Under the pieces are notes generated by a model, which was given only the letters and a program-made list of their open reading frames with translations, was not told where the DNA came from and made no database searches. The position numbers and the translations under genes are program-made. From Mycocentrospora acerina (taxonomy: Eukaryota > Ascomycota > Dothideomycetes > Pleosporales), in assembly GCA_022701365.1 (NCBI GenBank), contig JAKUHH010000216.1, positions 310,001 to 374,000 of the forward strand: a stretch of DNA of 64,000 nt, written 5' to 3'. The first letter of the stretch is position 1, and each line of letters starts with the position of its first letter. Below are positions 58,803 through 64,000 of the stretch, in pieces.

Positions 58803-59078
58803 ATGACTGACTTGCTTCAGGAGTTCCCCTTTCCGCACCAACACGACGAGCTGATACGCAAGTCATCTATATCAGGTCCTACGCATCTTATTCAGCGCTC
58901 TGCAACGACGCCAAGCATCGCGCGAAGTATGAGTATAGGTGGTAGTCAGACTGCAAGTCCGTCTACCAGTCCTAAAAAACAGGTACCACCGCCGATGACA
59001 AGACAGGGAAGTACAGGAATCTGGGACAGCTTTTTCCAATATAATATCACATATCAGGGTGGCAAAGGGAAAAAATAG
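58803..59078 (+). CDS. Hypothetical small ORF or alternative 3' exon of ATG11
   Basis: A 91-codon frame beginning MTDLLQEFPFPHQHDEL and ending WDSFFQYNITYQGGKGKK, only 43 bp after the ATG11 stop. The sequence is Ser/Pro/Thr-rich, like the ATG11 tail. A splice acceptor (GACTTGCTTCAG) precedes codon 7 in phase 0, and phase-0 GT sites exist just before the ATG11 stop (for example GGC|GTGAAT near 58697). Splicing could therefore replace the VRKDLMWGP end with this tail. Alternatively it is a free-standing gene or chance ORF. Confidence 0.35.
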   Translation: MTDLLQEFPFPHQHDELIRKSSISGPTHLIQRSATTPSIARSMSIGGSQTASPSTSPKKQVPPPMTRQGSTGIWDSFFQYNITYQGGKGKK

Positions 59079-62000
59079 CACCAAGCCGTTGAATAGTGCA
59101 CAGCGGAGCGGGATAGATGAAAAGTCAAGCGCGGAGCGGAAGTTACTACACATTTATAAATAGACAACTAGGTTGTAGCGAAAAGCGGAGAAGAAGCACC
59201 GAAACAATAGCCCTCAATTGATCCAACTGCCCTACTTTCCAACCCCATCCACCCATCCATGTACATTCAATTTGCATCATACCGTCGTTCAAACAAGCTC
59301 CAATCCATGAATACCCAGCCCCCGTCAATCCAATAGTCAAAACTCTAATATATATATCTCTCTCTCCCTCCCTTTCCCCCAAGATCGACATCTCCTAGTC
59401 CCATCCCCCGTTGAAACAACCGGTACTTTCCACCCTAACCAAACCATAAAAACACGCCAACAGCCTCACAATTAGCTCGCAACGCAACGTAAGCACAACG
59501 TCGATCCTGATGTGCACGAACAGAAAAAAAATAAGCTCCACGTCTCATTCACTTGGTCCCGCCTTGCAAATGCTTGATTAGCTCCGTGATCATCCAAAGC
59601 TGCCCTGTCCCTCCCAAAAAAAAGAAAAGGCGCAGTAGATTATTGCCGATCGTTATTGCAACTTTTTTTTTTAGTTTCCTAGTTTGGACGTCACCACGCG
59701 TCATTCACGTCATTACTTTGCCCGTTGGAGGTTGGAAACGGCGTTTTCCGCTCGGGAAGGAGGATGGTTAGTGGGGACTGGTGTTAAGCAAACGTTACGT
59801 CTTGGAAGGATATGCTTGGTTTACTGGCATGAGGCTTGTTTTGTGGGAGGAGGGATGGAGGGAGAAAGGGAGGGTTAGCGGTGGGGGTGGGATCGACGGT
59901 AGGTGTTTTGATCGGCGGGGAAGGAGGGAGTTGGGGGGCAATGTTTGGGGTGTGTTTTAGTGTGCGGAGAAGGGTCGTAGGACTTGCTGTGTGAGAGGTA
60001 TACCGGGGAGGAGTGTCGAGTCGAGTCGAGGAGGGAAATTTGGCTTGTGAATGCTCCTTCTGGGGGGGTTTGTGGCATGTGAGATCGACATTATGCTGTC
60101 AAAGTGTAGTGATCTAGTGGCCGTCTTGGAAAGGCTTGAGTAGAAGTCAACTGCATGATGAGCCTTTGGGAACGATTTGAAAGTGATTTGGTGTGGTGAG
60201 ACCATGGTGGTGTGAGTGGTCAATTAATTTGATTTTTGATATATGGGTTGACGTAAAGAGAAGGTAAGAATTGTTGGAGAGATGAGCTGGGATCTTGATT
60301 TACCTGCGACGAGAGTGCATGTCGCAGGCGGCGGGTGAGCACATAACAAGGAGGTGGGATGTGCTCTGTGTGCGATTGGTGGTGCAGCCCGTGCCTATAG
60401 ACTCAGGCATGCAGAGAGACAAGGGAAGAGAAAATGAGAGGAAACAGACCTGCCAAACCTACGCCCAAAGAACCGATGCACATCAATGGCTCCTTCCCTC
60501 GTCGCTGAACCGTGGATTCGTTGAATGTTGGTCTACACTATTCACGTAAAGACCTCGGCCGTCTCAATGATACACGCTACATTATTGGATGAGTATCCGA
60601 CGTTACATCTTGTGCTACTAGAAGCGTGCTGGTTGAATTAGAAAGTTTTGCTTTCTCAACGTAGTAATTGACCGCTAGCACATGTGCTTTTTGCGTGCCT
60701 ACTCTAAATACATTATCATACGTTTTTGGACTTGCTCGTTTTCTCACTCCATGCAGCTAGGGTTTTTAGGCCCAAACAATCGTAAGTTTGAACACGCTGG
60801 CTGGCATCCTGGACGGCATCCTGGACGTCTGCTGATGCAAAGGATCCCCAATGACTCACATACACACACATGCGACATGCCCCGTAGTTCATGCAGGAAA
60901 GCTTCTAGAAACACTTGAACCTGCCAGTTTGGGGGCTGAGTTCGCAAGGATTGGTGTGTATCCATTTGATCAACGCATCAATGCCTAAGCAATATGTGTG
61001 TGTTGATTCGGAAGTTTTAGGGACATTGACTGTATCGCTGCGCATGCGGTAGTACATATACCGAGGTGAACATGTGTATGCATACCTCCTCTTCGTTTCC
61101 GATAGGGATCCGAGAGCGGTGTGCCACCGGGCGGAGCGGAACGATAGTCTGCATGACTTGGCAGTGACGGTGGGTGCATGTACTATCGATCTGCAGAAGT
61201 ACGGGTCAGTGGGTATCAGTGCCTGTGACGCTGTCAGGACAAGTAGCCAGTGGATGAACATTAGATTGATTCAGATTAGCCAACGGTAAACAGATAGAGT
61301 AGCTTCGAGACATGTTTCATTTGTTGTAAACACTGATCCTAATAATAAAGCCAAGCACAACAAAGTTTCGTAAATGCCGTAGCGTAGCAACAAGCGAGAG
61401 AAGCCTGTGCTCGACGCTCGCAAGCTGACAACAACCGTTGCAGCCCAACGCCGGTAATCCATGCAAAACTCATGCGAGTCCGTGCAGTCCCTTGCACTCC
61501 TGAGAGAAAGCTCAGAGAAACACGCGCTGGAAATGAGAGAAAAAAAATGAAATTTACGATGTGGCGCTGCATACAAGGTCGCCCTTTTTGTTGCCGCCCA
61601 AAATTGACCCCTGTCTTTTACATAAAACGCCGAGTAGGAAAGCGCAAAGCGTCTCAATGACTCTGAGAACAGTTGCGCCAGCGGCACTTCGGGTATAGTC
61701 GAGAAAAGAAACAACGTGGGTATCCGAAAAAACAAGACGCAGAATGGAGATCAATATCGTACTAAGCGATATTGGGACAGTAAGGACAAGGTAGAATTGA
61801 AGAGCGGAGTTTTTCAATGTCGGTGTGAGTAGAGGTGTGACATGTCGTTTGACTGAGTTGAGTTGTTCCTGGTGGGTTGCGGTCGGGCCGAGGAATGGAA
61901 AAGCGGAATTGATTTCCAAACCAGCGGAAGTCCGCGAAGTGGAGCCTTAACTGTGTGTTCTAGAACCCAAGTGATGATGCGACGTCTGAACGCCGTTCAA

Positions 62001-62083
62001 CCCGTATGAATTGGGTGAGGAGGCTGTGCAGTAGCCACATGACGTGTCTGGGGAATATGGGTAAACTTGTGCTGCAAGTTGCT
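59079..62083. other. 3 kb stretch without a supported gene
   Basis: Contains short A/T and CT repeats (ATATATATCTCTCTCTCCC near 59350), a G-rich stretch at 59870-59950, and a duplicated GGCATCCTGGAC at 60810-60828. ORFs such as 61271-61735 (-) overlap in all frames and lack domains. No RNA gene recognised. Confidence 0.45.
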
Positions 62084-62695
62084 TCACTTGAACATGCCTG
62101 AAATGCGCTTGGACCTTCGTCGCATGCGCGACATGAGGTTGACCTTGTATGGCTCTCCTGACGACATGGAGGCATGTCTGATACTGCCGTGGTCGTTGCT
62201 CGAGGTGTCGCTGGGGATTGATGATGCGGCGTTGCTCTCCTCGTCGTCTTCTCGCAGGGCTCTGGGTAGAGGCGAGGTTGGCGAATCGGCAGAGGGGAAG
62301 AAGTAGGCGTCTAGTCTAGAGTTCATTGCGCGGTTCTTCTCGGAAGCAGCCTCGACAAGACTGCTCTTGCTACCAATGCTCGTGACGCTGTCAGTTCTGG
62401 TGACACTGTCTAGACGGATGTCACGACGGGCTGCGTTCAGAGAGGTTGAGTGTGCACGCGCAAGTCCGGACAGAGATCCAACGGGAGGAGCTGGGCCATC
62501 GCCAATGAGGCGGTATTCGGTGTTGGAGACATGCCCTTGGCAGTAGGGGCAGTGTTCAGTCTTGACTTCCCATCCTGAGATACCCAGCTTCTTTCCGCAT
62601 GTGGACAGGTTGGTTGATGGACTGCAGGGTCGGACAAGGTGGTACCAGCGATGCTGGCACGGGAGTATGGTTTTGCAAAGTTCGGCGACACACAT
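62084..62695 (-). CDS. Small Cys/His-rich hypothetical protein, possibly zinc-binding
   Basis: Single exon, 203 aa. Start ATG at 62695, no upstream ATG needed. The first 55 residues hold C2, C7, C13, H15, H19, C24, C33, C49, C52 and H55 (for example LPCQHRWYHLVRPC and HCPYCQGH), a spacing that suggests one or two zinc sites of RING-like type. The remainder is Ser/Arg/Asp-rich and disordered and ends in a basic stretch (SRMRRRSKRISGMFK) that could be a nuclear or membrane-binding tail. I do not recognise a named family. The codon pattern and clean single frame support a real gene. Confidence 0.6.
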   Translation of the reverse strand: MCVAELCKTILPCQHRWYHLVRPCSPSTNLSTCGKKLGISGWEVKTEHCPYCQGHVSNTEYRLIGDGPAPPVGSLSGLARAHSTSLNAARRDIRLDSVTRTDSVTSIGSKSSLVEAASEKNRAMNSRLDAYFFPSADSPTSPLPRALREDDEESNAASSIPSDTSSNDHGSIRHASMSSGEPYKVNLMSRMRRRSKRISGMFK

Positions 62696-64000
62696 GTTGA
62701 TGATGCGTTCAGGTGATGTCTAGGTATATGCGTTTGTGAGGTGTTCTATTATCAGACAGAATCTTGGCTGATGGCGACGTCGTGATGGAGGACGTGATGA
62801 ATTGCCACGGCAGAAGTATGGTGGGTGGCGATTCAAGATGGAGACTACTCGTCTCTGGAAGGTGCTAGTTTGTTGGTGGCGGCGATTGAGAGTGTGTAGT
62901 GCAGCGGGCGGAGGGCAGATTTGATTTATCTAGTAGAAAGCCAGGTGGTCGCTGATGTGTACTGTAGTCGTGCCGTGCGCCAAGGGTGTGGGTGCTGATG
63001 GCGGGAAATCACCTTTACCTCCTTCCTCAGAGAGCAGTGATGGCTATATATGGGGTGGAGTCGGGGTGCACAGGTAGTTTCAGGCTGCAGACAGTGCGCT
63101 ATTCGCTGGTTTGCAAGGTTGTGTGTGGTGACGACGTAGGGCTGGCCGAAAAGGGATAGTCGGTGCAACAGGCCGCTGACGAGGGACAGAAAGATGACTG
63201 AGGAGCTGCAAGTGATGGTGAGGCCCGGCTTATCTAGCTGATGCGGATGTCTGAGGCTGTGGAGTGTGAACTGTGACAAATGCTGGTGAATTGGTCCGTT
63301 AGGGGGCACCGCGGCACTCTTTATTATTCGCACCGCTTGACTAGGCAGCGGAGACTGGGTTTGGTATCGACATGGGAGTTCTTAGCGCTGGTGGAGAAAT
63401 GAAAGGCTACTAACGTCCACGAGTTGCCCAAACTATAGCGCGATGGCGTCGACCAAGGTGGCCTAGTGACATGGTTGTTCATCACACTCCCCGTCGCGGC
63501 GCCGGGACGACGCACGCGGAGGTTGCGCTAATGGTGCACCGAAAGTTGGTGACAAACCCCCTTGAGCAGATCTGTGCCAGAATGCTGGATCGCGTGCAAT
63601 CCTTCTAACGGGCAAACTGCGTACCAAAACGCACACGTCTCACCGCTCCCGATAACTTGGAGGCTCGACGTCGACCAGGGCAACCAACGTGGGCCCCCAA
63701 TTGGTAGCGGGCAGGCGACAACGCGGCTTCGTCTGCTTTTGTCGGCTGCCCTTGTGCAACCATGAAGCAAATATTCTCTGACACACGACGGAGCGCCCTG
63801 ACAAATGGACGACCAGCAATAACATACGATTCATGGCGACAGAAGGAGGATACTTTTAGACTTGTCAAATTGAAGGCCATTTCAAAAGGTCAGCTGGCGC
63901 TGCTAAATTCTAGCGGAACCTCGTATGTAAACCGCGGCACTGTAGCCGGTCTGGAGTTAACATCATGGGTTGCAGCGTCCCCCGAGGCGAGAGCTCTGCG
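62696..64000. other. Right-edge stretch without a supported gene
   Basis: About 1.3 kb upstream of the Cys/His-rich gene. ORFs at 62926-63333 and 63605-63880 (-) show no family resemblance and no splice set that joins them to a known protein. No repeat or RNA gene seen. Confidence 0.45.

Noticed and set aside
1..64000. CRISPR arrays, phage genes, insertion sequences, intact transposons or a secondary-metabolite cluster
   Set aside because: None has supporting sequence: no regular spacer-repeat array, transposase, reverse transcriptase, PKS/NRPS or terpene cyclase text was seen, and the genome is plainly fungal nuclear.

Overview
The window is nuclear DNA from a filamentous ascomycete, most likely a Dothideomycete (Pleosporales-like). 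This rests on short introns of about 48-90 nt with GT..CTAAC/CTGAC..AG signals, monocistronic genes on both strands, a CON7-type C2H2 regulator, a PL3 pectate lyase, a two-domain THI20-type thiamine enzyme and an intron-bearing tRNA-Gly. Nothing prokaryotic, viral or transposon-coding was recognised. All gene models were built by hand from splice signals and conserved protein ends; every exon sum given below keeps one open frame.

Left part (1-11.1 kb): the 3' end of an unknown + gene, then on the - strand a 3-ketoacyl-CoA thiolase, NTF2 (five introns) and a GRE2/DFR-like NADPH reductase. Divergent from the reductase on the + strand is a short MetE-like zinc protein. After a 2.1 kb stretch with only decayed-looking ORFs come RPS28 and a secreted pectate lyase (both -).

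Middle (11.1-28.7 kb): a 3.6 kb non-coding stretch ends in a cluster of microsatellites. It is followed on the - strand by a conspicuously G+C-rich membrane protein of the glutamate carboxypeptidase II/transferrin-receptor family that has lost catalytic residues, an SDR oxidoreductase with a minisatellite inside its first intron, RTF2, a mitochondrial PPR-type protein, and CON7.

Right of CON7 lies an 8.9 kb stretch (28.65-37.58 kb) in which I can support no gene. Then come DBP2 (with a long intron at the place where DBP2 orthologues carry one) and the THI20-type HMP-P kinase/TenA fusion (both -). An F-box/LRR-type gene (-) and RAD9 (+) share a 165 bp divergent promoter. A BTB protein carrying two ubiquitin-interacting motifs (-) follows, then SEC11 (+), tRNA-Gly(CCC) (-) and NHP6 (-). 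CENP-H (-, with a GC-AG intron) and ATG11 (+) form a second tight divergent pair. The right edge has one small Cys/His-rich hypothetical protein (-).

The genes do not form a pathway or a secondary-metabolite cluster. They are mostly housekeeping genes (nuclear transport, ribosome, secretion, chromatin, checkpoint, kinetochore, autophagy, replication-fork stability, thiamine, beta-oxidation) with a few niche genes (pectate lyase, reductase, CON7). I found no convincing new biological system. The best leads are the catalytically dead M28 homologue with its odd composition, the UIM-BTB protein, the non-canonical and alternative splicing signals, and the large empty stretch next to CON7.
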